From Nannobrachium achirus (lineage: Eukaryota; Chordata; Actinopteri; Myctophiformes; Myctophidae), in contig OY997653.1 in assembly GCA_963921795.1 (NCBI GenBank), positions 6,009,604-6,073,603 of the forward strand: 64,000 nucleotides of DNA. The letters run 5' to 3'. Numbering within the stretch: the stretch's first letter is position 1; every line of letters starts with the position of its first letter. The position numbers were made by a program, and so were the translations under genes. This document shows, piece after piece, positions 1-18,015 of this stretch. The notes under the pieces were generated by a model. It was not told where the DNA came from. It did not search any database and saw only the letters and a program-made list of their open reading frames with translations.

Positions 1-776
1 TAAATCTGCGCCGGAAGCTCGGTACAGACGTCTGCGCAATGCACTATGGGGCGTTGGAAACTCGTGGATATATATTTTTTTCCCCAGATTCATCTGATTT
101 GATTGACGCTTATAGACACTTGCATTCTTTTCTGCAAACATGCATTCACTTCATCATTTTAAAACTGGCCTCATTTTGTCAATACAGGTGAAAATGTAAA
201 AGAAAGAAAAAAAAGAAAAAATATATATACAGTTTATATTTTTTTACTAAATCGGCTATTTTTGTTACGTCTGAAATCAGAGACAGACAGACCATTATAA
301 GACTATAAGTAATCAAAGTCCACGAGCCACACAACCCATCTTACCTCATGGGATTAATGATGGTGCTATTATACACGTCATTGGTCATGAGTTAAATGGT
401 GTCAGACGTCTGCTTTTGTTTCATCATAGTATAATACAATGTACAAGACTTCAGACCCGACAGTGTCAGAGTAGATCAGAGTGTCTTGTGTTCAGTCTAT
501 TGTGAAATCGAACAAAAAATGTTTTGAGGTATCTGTGCAGATTTACATCTATTGTATGGATTGTATGGATCACAGCATGGCTCTGAAAGCCGCCTATAAT
601 TTCATTATTTGTCAGGGACAAAGCACATTAATCAACATGTCAGTTCTCACATCAATGTAAATGAGCCAGAGTTAGCCATAAGCTAATTTTCATCTGTAGT
701 CCCTGGCCCTGGGCAGGCTGTACAAAAGTGGTGATAAGGCTATCCATACAAAAACATGGACATTACCCATAATTAT

Positions 777-1600
777 AAGTTTGACTTGCTTTAAGCCACC
801 TCTTAAGTTTGAAATTGGGAATAATAAGATAGTAAATAGATAGTAAGTAAATGGGTCTGGTCTGTGAGTCTGCGTGTGTCTGCATATCAGTTTGTCCAGA
901 GCTACTTGCAAACCACTGGACCAATCCACATATGTTTTATACCTTTTTGTGCGGTACAAGCTGCTCCTATGTTTCACTTTGTGTGTTTTAGTCACTTTGT
1001 GTGTATTAGTAAGGATCGCCATGTAAGGAGATCTGTGCTCATACACATAAAGTAACTGACGTCACGTACAGAACGGTCCATACAAGGGGATATGCACTGC
1101 TCAATTACAAGGACTGACAGATACAGAGATGTCCATATATGGGCATAAAAGGGAAAAGGACTGGCAGATACAGAGATCTCCATATATAGGCATATCAGTC
1201 AGATCGGCTGTGCAACGTAAGCATGATGGCATAGTGGCCTAAACTCTAGATGTGGCATAAACTCTAGATGGCATAGTGGCCTAAACTCTAGATGTGAGGG
1301 GCTGGACCATAGAGTTATAATATACCTCTTAGTTATAATATAGCTGAAGCCCCCAGGCCTCAGCTATTCATTTCAATGAAAGTTGCTCAGTGGAGTTTTT
1401 TGAATCACCCGGAAGAACCCGGAAGAAAAGGTATAAAACATATGTGGATTGGTCCAGTGGTTGGCAAGTAGCTCTGGACAAACTGATATGCAGACACACG
1501 CAGACTCACAGACCAGACCCATTTACTTACTATCTATTTACTATCTTATTATTCCCAATTTCAAACTTAAGAGGTGGCTTAAAGCAAGTCACCCGGAAGA
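777..1600. repeat. Long inverted repeat inside the duplication
   Basis: About 777-955 (TGCTTTAAGCCACCTCTTAA onward) recurs as its reverse complement at about 1428-1600. Each arm is about 175 bp and the spacer is about 470 bp. The same structure is present in copy B, where a SINE interrupts the left arm at about 24102. No coding signal was seen, and the arms could be termini of an old foldback element. Confidence 0.75.
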
Positions 1601-2165
1601 ACGTTCTACTTCCTGGTTGGCTCCAAGCCTCCATTGTTGGAGCCAATAGCTAGCGCTGCAGATTATAGAAGCAAAGAAACACAGGCATTCGTTTTTTAAA
1701 TGCATAAGTGTTGCTATCACAGATTTGACCACCAGGCGATGGCTGCTTCGCTGTTCTACCGCGGTTCTGGAGGCATGGGCTGCACAGGGCTCAAACCTCT
1801 ACTGCTCATATATGGGATTATACTGATTACATCAGGGATCTCCATATATGGGCATAAAAAGGACAAGGACTGACAGATAGAGATCTCCATATATGGACAT
1901 ATAATGATAACGTCAGGGCACTCCATACATGGGCATAAAAGGGACAAGGACTGACAGATACAGAGATCTCCATATATGGACATATAATGATGACGTCAGG
2001 GCACTCCATACATGGGCATAAAAGGGACAAGGACTGACAGATACAGAGATCTCCATATATGGGCATATAAGGGACAATGACTGACTGAAACAGAGATCTC
2101 CTTATATGGGCATATTAGTCGGATCGGCAGGCACCATTGTATATGAGCATACAAGGGACACAGGC
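1080..2165. repeat. Minisatellite of CCATATATGG / GGGCATAAAA units
   Basis: Irregular tandem units contain CCATATATGG, GGCATAAAAGGGACAAGGAC and TGACAGATACAGAGATCTCC. They are densest at 1825-2165 and recur in copy B at 24640-25700. The short reading frames here (CPFYAHIWRSL-type peptides) are translations of the repeat and not genes. CCATATATGG fits the CArg-box consensus CC(A/T)6GG, and TGACGTCA (CRE-like) occurs at about 1057 and 1991. Any regulatory role is inference. Confidence 0.8.
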
Positions 2166-2339
2166 AGAAAGATAGACATGACATCCATATGGACATAGAT
2201 TGTTAAAAAGGCCATGCGTCCATGTTTGTTTATATCAGGTTGCTATGGTTACCATGATGTCAGACTGACATTGAACTCTACGTATATTTGGGCGTGACAT
2301 CACTGTGACTCACTGTGACATCACTCATCACAGACAGCA

Positions 2340-2347
2340 TATAAATA
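2340..2347 (+). promoter_or_regulatory. TATA box of semaphorin copy A
   Basis: TATAAATA lies 51-58 bp upstream of the semaphorin ATG at 2398, a suitable distance for a TATA box with a short 5' leader. In copy B this site is split by a Helitron-like element, leaving CAATAAATA at about 27293-27300. Confidence 0.5.
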
Positions 2348-2397
2348 CGTCATACTATCCAGGACTCTCCATCAGAGCAAGACAAACTCTTTAGACC

Positions 2398-2551
2398 ATG
2401 GCTCCTCTGTAGGTTTTCTTCATTCTCTTGGGATTTCTACTCCCCACGTCCTACAGCACATCCAACACTGACTTCTGCATTCCGCGAAAGACTGTCACCT
2501 ACCAGAACGAGCTGAAGATGTTCAGAGAGGAAGGGATCTGGAACTACACCA
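2398..2551 (+). pseudogene. Semaphorin 5' fragment, copy A (broken)
   Basis: This is the signal-peptide exon of the semaphorin at 27351, starting at ATG 2398. It carries an in-frame TAG at codon 5 (2410-2412), where copy B has TAT. At codon 30 it keeps CGA (Arg), where copy B has the stop TGA. Homology ends at about 2551 and the following sequence is unrelated, so no sema domain is present. It cannot make a semaphorin. The two copies carry different stops, so they were damaged independently after duplication. Confidence 0.85.
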
Positions 2552-4545
2552 AATATATACATCAAAATGTGCGGCTCGGCCGGGAATGGTGTGCTATTAC
2601 TTTTCTTTCCGATCCGCGTTACCATGGTAATTCGCAAAAAACTACGATCAAAAACCCCCATTGACTTTGAATGGGGGACTCCGAAAAAAAAACAGAAACT
2701 TTGGCGCCACATAACTCTGCCATACTTTTGCCTAGCAACGTGATTTAAACTTTAAAATGCACACACAACTTTGGTCTTTTTCCAGCCAATAGGGATGAGC
2801 TGTAATTGATTAAGCCCCGCCCCCTCTATAACAGGAAGTGCCCTTTGCCAAACAGGAAGTGCCTCTACATCTCATGAACCGTTTATCGTACAGAGTTGTG
2901 GCTGGTATCATATGACTTGATTAAGAGTCCTTAACCTTAATTGACGCTTCCTTCGCCAAACAGGAAGTGCCCTTCACCAAACAGGAAGTGCCTCTATAAC
3001 TCATGAACCGTTTGTCGTACAGACTCGCGGCTGGTGTCATAATTCTTTTTTTCTCAATTTTTTTTGTTCTCAAAACATTTTTTTCTCAATTTTTTTTTTT
3101 CTCAAAACATTTTTTTTCAGACGCGTGGGTGGCATCAAATGACTTGATTAAGAGTCCTTAACCTTAATTGGGGCCTATTTCGCCAAACAGGAAGTGCTCC
3201 TCAGCAAACAGGAAGTGACCCTTTATCTCGTGATCCGTTTGTCGTACAGACATGTGGGTGGTGTCATATGAAGAACCATAATGTTAAAGCTTATGCAAAA
3301 AATGCTAATGTTAAAAAAGTTAACGCTAATGCTAACACCAACCGCTACACAAGGTTGCACAGACTTAGCGAGCTGCAGGCACAACATGTCTTGGAAATTT
3401 TCTTTTCTAGTTATTATTATTATTACTTAAGTAGGAGGTACATGAGTATGTAGGCTACTTACACACTGACTGTACCTCAGTCTACCACTAGATGGCACTA
3501 GCAACTCAACATGCTGTCAGTAACATCACAGACCAAAGATTAAAACAGGCTTTAATGAAACTAAAAGGAAGAAAACAAGAACAACTATAACGATCTTGAG
3601 TTACAGGAAAGATTTGAAGAAGAAAAATACAGCAAATAATTCTAAAGTAAATCATATCTTCATTATGAAACTTACATGGAAAATAGAATGAAATCAAATA
3701 CCTAAAACTAAAATGACCAAATACCTAATAAAAAAACAACACACTTCATTAATCTGCATGAGACATGATATTAAAATGAAACAGACATTCTATAGCTCTG
3801 TTTAACTCATTCAGTGCCAATGACGTCTCATGACGTTTTTTTTCGAATAGCCCTGGGTGCCAATGACGTCTTTTGACGTCTTTTGAGTCTTTTGAGTTTT
3901 TGGTATAAAAAAAAAAGATGTCAAAATGACCTGGGATCAGAGAGATGCTTATCTCTGTTTGTGTTTTGGCTCCCTCGTTTAGCTGATTGAGAAAATGTGT
4001 GAAAATGTGTGTCCATTCAAGTGGATGGACACTTTTTTTCATTCAAACAGCTCTATCTCTGGAACCATTTGTCCGATTGACAAAATTCTTTTTGCCACTG
4101 AATCACAACAACTGTGTTGTGAAAAAAAAAACTTTTTTTTGGATTGCGCAATAATGAAAAACATACAAAACCAGCTGCTAGCTTTAAATGCATTTTAATA
4201 TTTATTTTATGTTTACTATTGAATTGTTTGGAGAAAGAAAAGCTGCTGTGTGTTTCTTTCTACCCAAACAACATGTATAAAACCACCCCTCGAACTGTAG
4301 GCCTATCAATTATGTTACCCATTTTCAACTGTTTTTATTATATTTTGCCCCTTGCTTTGGCAATGTTAAACGTATGTTTTTTTTTTTTTTTTTTATGCCA
4401 ATAAAGCTCCTTTGAATTGAATAAATGGGTTAGAATTACAAGGCAGACAAAGCAAAGCAAACACATAAACGACCAGCTGTTGACACACTTATCATGTAGC
4501 TGTAGCAACACAACACACAACTGATGCAATGTGAAAGTGAGGATT
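2552..4545. other. Intergenic, repetitive, no gene seen
   Basis: Between about 2820 and 3240 there are several copies of AACAGGAAGTGC followed by a TCATGAACCGTTTGTCGTAC-like stretch, a degenerate short tandem family. At 3804 a TTAACTCATTCAGTGCCA motif with TGACGTC repeats resembles the ends of the TTAA elements seen elsewhere in the window. No exon was recognised. TTTATT at 4201-4206 and 4334-4339 reads AATAAA on the minus strand and could be the poly(A) signal of the lectin gene that ends at 4546. Confidence 0.5.
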
Positions 4546-10642
<6,097 letters not shown>

Positions 10643-10904
10643 TTCTTCTACCTTTTATGACTTTAATTAATCTGGATAAAGAGTTTGGTTGATAACGGTT
10701 CACAACGTCTTCACAGCACGCTGAAGAGGAGAGAAGTTGTGCTGACGACGCTGCACTCTTTCTTTTATCTCTGTGGTTCATCAATCTTCCTCTTTTACGT
10801 GTTGCGTCTTCTGATGCGGTCACATTCAGTTGTGTAAACTAATTAAGTACATTTACTCAAGTACTGTACAATTAAATACACATTTTAGTTTTAGTTTTTA
10901 TTTT

Positions 10905-11195
10905 ACTGGAGAACCCCCCCCCCCCATATTTGAACTGTGGACCCCCAAAATAACCATATTTGAACTGTGGACCCCAGAATAACCATATTTGAACTGTGGA
11001 CCCCCAAATAACCATATTTGAACTGTGGACCCCCAAAATAACCATATTTGAACTGTGGACCCGCACAAATAATCACGTTTGAACTGTGGACTCCCTAAAA
11101 TACTCATAATCATATATGAACTGTGAACCCCCCAACATAATCACATCGTCATATTTGTACTGGGGACCACCAGAATAACCATAGTTGAACTGGAG
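10905..11195. repeat. Minisatellite, about 30-bp unit
   Basis: About nine tandem copies of CATATTTGAACTGTGGACCC with variable CCAAAATAA linkers. The unit decays toward the right. Open frames crossing it, such as VQIWLFWGP repeats, are repeat translations. Confidence 0.9.
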
Positions 11196-11879
11196 ACCCC
11201 CACTCCCACCCTGACAAGCAGGAAGTTGAGGGATTACATTTAGTTTGACTCTACAGATAAATATTGTGAAAATAGCCGATCTACAAGCGTGATCTACGCA
11301 CGCACGCACGCACACTCACAGATCTGCTTTCAGCTCTGGTCCGTTTGGTTCCTTTTTAATACAGCCCACGTCACTGTGTTGGTTTGTGGTTGGGATCTTG
11401 CTCAAGATAACAGTTACACAGAGCCTGTAGGGCCAATTTCACCATCTATGCCAGTAAGTATACGGTTTCAACATATGGGATAAGGGTAATTTCTCAACTT
11501 TTAGAAGCGCTCCACTTGGACACAAAAAGTGCACAGAACAGGCCTAGAGTTTGCTGTTTCAAATTTGTAGATTTCTTTCGCAAAGTAAAGCTCTGTTTCA
11601 TCATAGAAGGCCGTCACACAAAAGTAGTGAAAACAGCAGAGGCGTTGTGTGCTTGTAGATCAGCTGTTTTTCACTAGTTTAAATAATTTTTAAAATGATA
11701 AATACAAAACAAACGGTTTTGAACATACAAGGTTTCCACCCGACAACGCCGAAATATAACTCATGTAATTGGCCCACTGGCTTTGAGTAGCAGCAGCGCT
11801 ATAGAGAGAGATCTCTCTCTATAGCGTGCAACGAGGGCCTCTCCAACTCTTTTCCCGGGCTGAATCAGGGGCCCAGCAC

Positions 11880-11962
<83 letters not shown>

Positions 11963-12405
11963 GGCATATTTGAAATAGGATTGTGTGAGTCTGCTGTTTG
12001 TAAGGGGTGATGATGTCAACCCTGCAGAGGGTTAAGTTGCATCTACTAATACATTTAATACATCAATACCACAATGATTGTTACGGCATATGAATTTTGC
12101 TACCACAAGAAGCAACTGATAAAAAGTGCGGCGCGTCATAAACTCCCATTTCTCAAAACCTTAAACTATCGTAATCTATCAACTTTTAATTGAGAAATTA
12201 TGTGAAAAATTGAGAAACTGAGAAATTTTACATTTTATAGGCTACAGGCTATTTTTGAACTTTTTTTGAAAAAACCTTGAAAGTTTGAGAACTAGCTAGT
12301 GATTTAGAAGCATTTGGTAGAATCAGCCAATCAGGGGACACAAGCCGTGGGCCTGTAGCCAATCAGAGAGGGGCAAAGGGTGACGTCATAATATCGAGGC
12401 ACATA
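11196..12405. other. Intergenic, repeat-derived
   Basis: It contains a half hairpin module at 11268-11300 and a hairpin copy at 11622-11677 whose flanks match 7280-7400 in inverted orientation. Blocks at 11480-11530 and 12120-12170 are shared with 10020-10230. No exon was recognised. Confidence 0.5.
11883..11960. repeat. (AC)n microsatellite
   Basis: About 77 bp of uninterrupted AC repeat. Confidence 0.97.
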
Positions 12406-12595
12406 CTAGTAAGACACCTGAGGGTGGAATGCGACCTCAGGGTGACATGCGACCTCGCATGAGGTCGCGCCAATTCTTGACCATATGGCCAACCACAGCG
12501 TTTCTCTGACGATTCTAGTTGTTGTCATTCTGGGGGGAGTTTGTTCATGTTTTTGTGAGGGTATCAACCCTAGGAGACACGGGGAGAACATGCAA

Positions 12596-12664
12596 ACTCC
12601 ACACAGAAAGGCCCTATCGCTCACACCCTAGGTTGGGTTGGCGATAGGGCCTTTCTGTGTGGAG
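12596..12664. repeat. Perfect hairpin of a common fish repeat
   Basis: CTCCACACAGAAAGGCCCTA and its exact reverse complement form arms of about 23 bp around a 20-bp loop, inside the Helitron-like element. An unpaired relative of the same repeat occurs at about 21340-21425. Confidence 0.85.
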
Positions 12665-12676
12665 TTTGCCTAAACA

Positions 12677-13480
12677 TGGAGATGTGGTACAGAAGGACTC
12701 ATATATGGGCATAAAAAGTATGTCATGTGACATCACTTCCTGTACAGACAGTCAGACAGACAGACAGCCATTGACTCCGACCTAACAATGGCTACTGTCT
12801 ATGACGGTAGTTCCATATGACATATTGGACTAGACTATCTCCATATATAGTGTTATCCACATCTCCATGTTAGGACTCATATATGGGCATAAAAAGTATG
12901 TCATGTGACATCACTTCCTGTACAGACAGTCAGCCATTGACTCCGGATTAACAATGGCTACTGTCTATGACGGTAGTCCCATATGACATATTGGACTAGA
13001 CTATCTCCATATATAGTGTTATCCACATCTCCATGTTTAGGCCAAACAGATTCGCTCCATTTCTCCATGTATAGGTCCAAATGCCCAACGTTGAGCTTGA
13101 CTCAGTCCATTGAGTTGGCCTAACAATGGCTACTGTCTATGACGGTAGTCCCATATGACATGATGGAATGGACTTTCTCCATATATAGTGTTCTCCACAT
13201 CTCCATGTTTAGGCCAAACAGATTCGCTCCATTTCTCCATGTATAGGTCCAAATGCCCAACATTGAGCTTGACAACGAAACGTTCTTAACACAGACGCCC
13301 CCATATTTACATATATAAAAAAGTATGTCATGTGACATCACTTCCTGTACAGACAGTCAGTCAGAAAGACAGCCATTGACTCCGGCCTAACAATGGCTAC
13401 TTTCTATGACGGTAGTCCCATATGACATGATGGACTGGACTATCTCCATATATAGTGTTATCCACATTTCGTGTAGCCGC
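12677..13480. repeat. Tandem array inside Helitron-like copy 1
   Basis: Four partial units share CATATATGGGCATAAAA, ATGTGACATCACTTCCTGTA, AACAATGGCTACTGTCTATG and CTCCATATATAGTGTT. Units begin at about 12677, 12871, 13120 and 13300 and differ in length by internal losses. Confidence 0.85.
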
Positions 13481-13617
13481 CCTGTACAGGAAGTGATGTC
13501 ACAACTCGCTGACATCACACTGACATCACAGAGGATACGGAAGGATACGGAAGGATACGGAAGGTAGGTCACTCAAGCGACACGGTTCTTCAGAGTATAT
13601 GCGACCTTCGGTCGCAA

Positions 13618-14189
13618 TAAGGACCATGAGAAGGGCTGTCTATGCCCCTAGCCAATCAGATGGACATAAACAGATGTCCGATAAGCTTGAGGATTGGTGG
13701 ATTGGTGAGCTTCACATGACATTTCAGCCAAATGGGCCAATCTCCATGATTGGTCAAGTTTCAAGTGACATCATAATATCTTACTATGCAATGGGGGAAG
13801 CGGGCGCAACCCTCTGGCCAACACTGTCTGTTGCGCTGCTCCTGGGACAGGAGGTTCCCAAGCTGCTGGGAAAAACCTGGATAAAAATGTCCGGGGCTGA
13901 ATCATGGCCTACATCTGGCCTAGATATGGCCTACATCTGGCCTAGATATGTCCTACATATGGCCTACATCTTGACACAAGCGGTGTGTTGTACGCCCAGG
14001 GTCCCATTGGTCAAGCTTCGCAGGACAGGCTATGATTGGCTAGCAGGACGCTTGATGAAATGAACTCATAAATAGCACCGCTCACTTCACACTAGGTGTG
14101 ATTTTTCATTATTATTTGTTTTTGAGCGCTGCTCCTACATCTGGCTTTGTCCGTTTGTACGCCCAGGGTCACATCGGCCAAGCTTCACG
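13618..14189 (+). other. Intergenic; open frame of unknown value
   Basis: An open frame of 154 codons (13599-14063) crosses the Helitron end and a short CTACATCTGGCC-type tandem. It has no recognisable domain and is probably fortuitous. No other signal was seen. Confidence 0.4.
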
Positions 14190-14194
14190 GGATG

Positions 14195-14465
14195 CTAAGT
14201 ACATCTGGCCTACATCTGGCCTATACATCTTGCCTACATCTAGACTACACCTGGCCTACACCTGGCCTACATCTGGCCTACATCTGGACTACATCTGGCC
14301 TACATCTGGACTACATCTGTCCTACATCTGGACTACCTCTGGACTACATCTGGACTACACCTGGCCTACATCTGGCCTATATCTGGACTACATCTGGACT
14401 ACACCTGGCCTACATCTGGACTACATCTGGACTACATCTGGACTACACCTGGCCTACATCTCTGG
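14195..14465. repeat. 12-bp minisatellite (CTACATCTGG[C/A])
   Basis: About 22 copies of a 12-bp unit alternate between CTACATCTGGCC and CTACATCTGGAC forms. Two overlapping open frames (14098-14532 and 14147-14518) exist because a 12-bp period keeps every frame open. They are not supported as genes. Confidence 0.92.
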
Positions 14466-14534
14466 TTTTAACCATGTTAGACTCATTGAAAACTCACATC
14501 CCTGGTTTTGGCGACTGATATTGTCCTTCTAAAG

Positions 14535-16555
14535 CAGTGGTTCTCAACCAGTGGTCCGGGGACCAACAGTGGTCCTTGAGGGGGTTCCAGGTGGTCCCTA
14601 CTAAATGATGGAGAGTCTGTAACCAAATGGGCCCTTAGATCTTTAATTGTTGAGAGTGTAATATGAAAGGAAATGGGCCCTTATCTTATGGGTCAATTTG
14701 GTTTCATTTTATGCTCTCAAGAGTTAAATTAGTGTTAATCATCTGCATTAGAAGTCTAACAATTAAATAATGTAGAAGAATTGTTATCTCTCCTATCCCA
14801 CATCAATACAGCATGGAGTTGTGGAGAAGATGTTAAAGGGGTGGTGACATCCAATTTTTTTTTTTTTGAGTTTTTTATGCTTTTTTTAATGTTTCCTGGC
14901 CTCAATTACACAAAAAAAAACACCAACTTTTAACTTGCAGTCGTTGCCCTGTTATCTGTGTTTTTTTGCCGATTTCTGCACAATGAGTCTCTAACGCACA
15001 GTTCATTGGCTGCTGGACTCATGCGTCAACAGTCTATTCACCCCCCCCCCCCCCCCCCCCCTCCTCCTTGACTCTAGCTACTCTCTCCCTGACAGTCCCT
15101 GTCTGTATTTCTCCACAGCCCAAGTTTTGAGGATGTAATCTCTACATTATATTGTAAATATGGGCATATGAAATACATTTAGCCATTCAAATATCTTATT
15201 TACATCAATATCCTTCATATCAAGTAGTCCGTTTATGCTTTGGTGAAATAATGAAAATCGCTATGTATCGCAATGTATCTGCGCACTGCTCCCCGGGTTA
15301 CAGAGCTCCGTGGAACCTCCTTCCTCCTTACCGCTGTGTCCGAGCACAGTGCACTGCTCCCCGGGGTAGAGTTCATTGGAACCTCCCTCCCTTTACCGAC
15401 ACTAGTCTTTGCTGTGACAGTGCACAGTGCACCCACACACACGCACGGGCCGGCGAGCAGACAGTACAACGCTATGATAATGTAGGCTATACGGTATACA
15501 CGTTTGAACTGAGGCTTCCTCATGATCTGCTGCAGTGATCACATCCATCCCAAAAGAGAGCACACATCACGGACCTTGACAGCCGATCTGGCGAGAAGGT
15601 TGGGTGAGGACAGCATTGTGTAGGCGAGACCGATCAGTCAAAGCCCATGATGTGTGCTCTCCTTGGGATGGATGTGATCACTGCAGCAGATCATGAGGAA
15701 GCCTCAGTTCAAACGCACATACCGTATAGCCTAGCCAGGTATGAACGCTGACCAGTCAGCCAAAGTGCCAGGCACGTTGGTGAGAGCCAACGCACACACC
15801 GTATAGCCTACAGTAACACAAGCAAATGAAGCAATAGGTTCTCTAAACTGAGGCAAAGGACCGTGAAGTTTTTCTGCATAGCGGAGCGGAGCTATTGGAA
15901 CGTTACCGTGGCGCGGACGGTCTAAATTGAACTCTGCGAAGGTAAATATGTAACCACAAGGCTCCGGTTATGTATCGTTGCGCGTGCGTATGTGTATGTG
16001 TGTGTGTGTGTGTGGCCACTGGGTCGGGACCATAGCTTGGGAACCGTTGGCCTATAGGCTGAATTGATTGATTTGTATTAATAATCAAAATCTACAAAGT
16101 TACTAGTAACTAAAGCCTCCAAATGATTGTAGTGGAGAGATAAAGTGCATTTGCCTGTGAGATGTAGTGGAGTAGAAGTATAAGAATTGAAAATTGGAAA
16201 TACTCAAGTAAAGTACAAATACTCAAAATTTTACTCAAGTACATGTAGTTACTGCACCATACTAATATTTGTTAGAATGAGTGGGAGAGAGAGGCTCCCC
16301 TAGTGGTGAGTATAGAGTATTTCAGGTGACAGACCTTTTTTCAACAGGGCCCATAAAAGAGAGAGACCACAGCTCCATGGAGTGGATTTTCAAGTTTAAA
16401 CATTTTAAAACATGTGTTTAGGACCAGGGCAAATACTTTTATGATTGGTAAAAACAAAATGTCATTTGACCTTTAAATGTCATCAAATGGTGGTTCTGTG
16501 GTTCAAATGCTGAATACAAAATGGACCTTGATGTGAAAAGGGTTGAAAACCACTC
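14535..16555. mobile_element. hAT relic with near-perfect 8-bp target duplication
   Basis: Left end CAGTGGTTCTCAACCAGTGG and right end GGGTTGAAAACCACTC are imperfect inverted termini. They are flanked by TTCTAAAG (14527-14534) and TTCTAATG (16556-16563), the 8-bp duplication expected of hAT. No transposase frame survives. Inside are a C homopolymer (15040-15061), two copies of a CACTGCTCCCCGG unit at about 15284 and 15352, and a foldback at 15488-15735. Confidence 0.7.
15488..15735. repeat. Foldback (inverted repeat)
   Basis: TGAGGCTTCCTCATGATCTG through CATCCATCCC at about 15509-15552 recurs as its reverse complement at about 15669-15712. A GTATACGG / CCGTATAG outer extension follows. The spacer is about 115 bp. 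Confidence 0.85.
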
Positions 16556-16653
16556 TTCTAATGCATGAGGGGCCGTGGTACTTCAATAACATTTGTAATA
16601 AAAAATGAGGAAAGAATATATATAAAAAATAATTGTTTGTAGCCTACCTGCCC

Positions 16654-17292
16654 TTGGTGATTGGCTACCTAGGCCTATAGTAGTTTCAGACATGGTGATT
16701 GGCTGCCTAAGCCTACTGTAGTTTCAGACATGGTGATTGGCTGCCTAGGCCTACTGTAGTTTCAGACATGATGATTGGCTGCCTAGGCCTACTGTAGTTT
16801 CAGACATGGTGATTGGCTACCTAGGCCTACTGTAGTTTCAGACATGGTGATTGGCTACCTAGGCCTACTGTAGTTTCAGACATGGTGATTGGCTACCTAG
16901 GCCTACTGTAGTTTCAGACATGGTGATTGGCTACCTAGGCCTACTGTAGTTTCAGACATGGTGATTGGCTGCCTAGGCCTACTGTAGTTTCAGACATGAT
17001 GATTGGCTGCCTAGGCCTACTGTAGTTTCAGACATGGTGATTGGCTACCTAGGCCTACTGTAGTTTCAGACATGGTGATTGGCTACCTAGGCCTACTGTA
17101 GTTTCAGACATGGTGATTGGCTACCTAGGCCTACTGTAGTTTCAGACATGGTGATTGGCTGCCTAGGCCTACTGTAGTTTCAGACATGATGATTGGCTGC
17201 CTAGGCCTACTGTAGTTTCAGACATGGTGATTGGCTACCTAGGCCTACTGTAGTTTCAGACATGGTGATTGGCTGTCTAGGCCTACTGCGAG
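16654..17292. repeat. 38-bp minisatellite, 17 units with higher-order pattern
   Basis: The unit is TGGTGATTGGCTACCTAGGC plus CTACTGTAGTTTCAGACA, repeated about 17 times. Variant units (GCTGCC, and TGATGATTGG) recur in the same order at units 3-4, 9-10 and 14-15, so blocks of five or six units were amplified together. Each unit contains ATTGGCT, an inverted CCAAT box. A single further unit sits at about 19748, beyond the hAT insertion. Confidence 0.95.
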
Positions 17293-17627
17293 TCACCGTA
17301 TCGAGCGTTGTGAAGGTCACATGAGCCGACTCAGCACCGCTAGAAGTTGTAAACCAGGACATCCAGAATAGTAAATCTTCGTCCCCCCGACTTACGGCTC
17401 CTCCTCGTGGTCCAAGTGAACACAGTGGAGCGCTCCCTACCTCCGGTTCAGCCAATCACAAGCCGTGGGAAACCACAATCTCCTACTGCAGGGGTGGGCA
17501 ACTTTGATGATGGCGAGGGCCACTATATTTCCACCTTCACTCCAGAGGGCCACTAAATTTCCACCTTCACTCCAGAGGGCCACATTGCATATTGCTATGT
17601 CCTACTTTGTCATTCTAGTATCTCATA

Positions 17628-17720
17628 CAAAAGAAGCAAAAATAGCCGATCTACAAGCTCAAAACGCATCGCAGCGCGATGCGTTTTGAGCTTGTAGATC
17701 GGCTATTTTTGCTTCTTTTG
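17628..17720. repeat. Perfect 45-bp-arm hairpin module
   Basis: Arms at 17628-17672 and 17676-17720 are exact reverse complements around the 3-base loop AGC. The arms contain AATAGCCGATCTACAAGCTC and an apex AACGCATCGC. This is the best copy of the dispersed hairpin family. Confidence 0.97.
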
Positions 17721-18015
17721 AATTGGAATCCTGGAATAATTATTTGTTATTTTTTAATTGGAATCCTGAAATGTAACATTTTTATTTAATTTCAAACGCA
17801 TTTAGTTATATACTCATGTTTACTTTATGAACCTAAAGACAAATACATTGGACATAAACAAAAATACATTTTAATACTACCATACTAGTCATTAAGCTAC
17901 TAATATAGACTAATATAGACTAATATAGACTGACGGAATTAAAGCAGGTCATGTTTGGAATTGTAACAGCTGAAATCAATAATATCAGTATCCAGGTATT
18001 AACCTGTGGGCTGCA

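Larger units (their letters stand above)
1..2551 (+). repeat. Segmental duplication, copy A
   Basis: This stretch matches 22336-27504 almost base for base once three insertions in copy B are removed. The match starts at the first base of the window, so copy A continues to the left. It ends inside the semaphorin 5' exon: both copies read AACTACACC, then diverge. Copy A lacks the two Helitron-like elements and the SINE of copy B, so it serves as a natural empty-site control. A diverged third relative lies at about 42930-43535. Confidence 0.9.
12406..13617 (-). mobile_element. Helitron-like (HINE-type) element, copy 1
   Basis: Read on the minus strand, the element starts TTGCGACC with a terminal GCGACC/GGTCGC hairpin. 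It ends in a short CACC/GGTG hairpin followed by TCTTACTAG, and CTAG matches the Helitron CTRR end. The flanks are ACATA and TAAGG, meaning insertion between A and T with no target duplication. Inside is a tandem array of about 160-250 bp units (12677-13480). No helicase or Rep gene is present, so it is non-autonomous. Ends match those at 22771, 25871 and 56514. Confidence 0.65.

Noticed and set aside
14098-14532. Overlapping open frames rich in SGLHLDYIWPT repeats
   Set aside because: A 12-bp tandem repeat keeps frames open automatically, and there is no domain and no splice or start context.
16654-17292. Regular direct repeats resembling a CRISPR array
   Set aside because: The 38-bp units are head to tail with no unique spacers, in vertebrate DNA without cas genes. 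It is a minisatellite.
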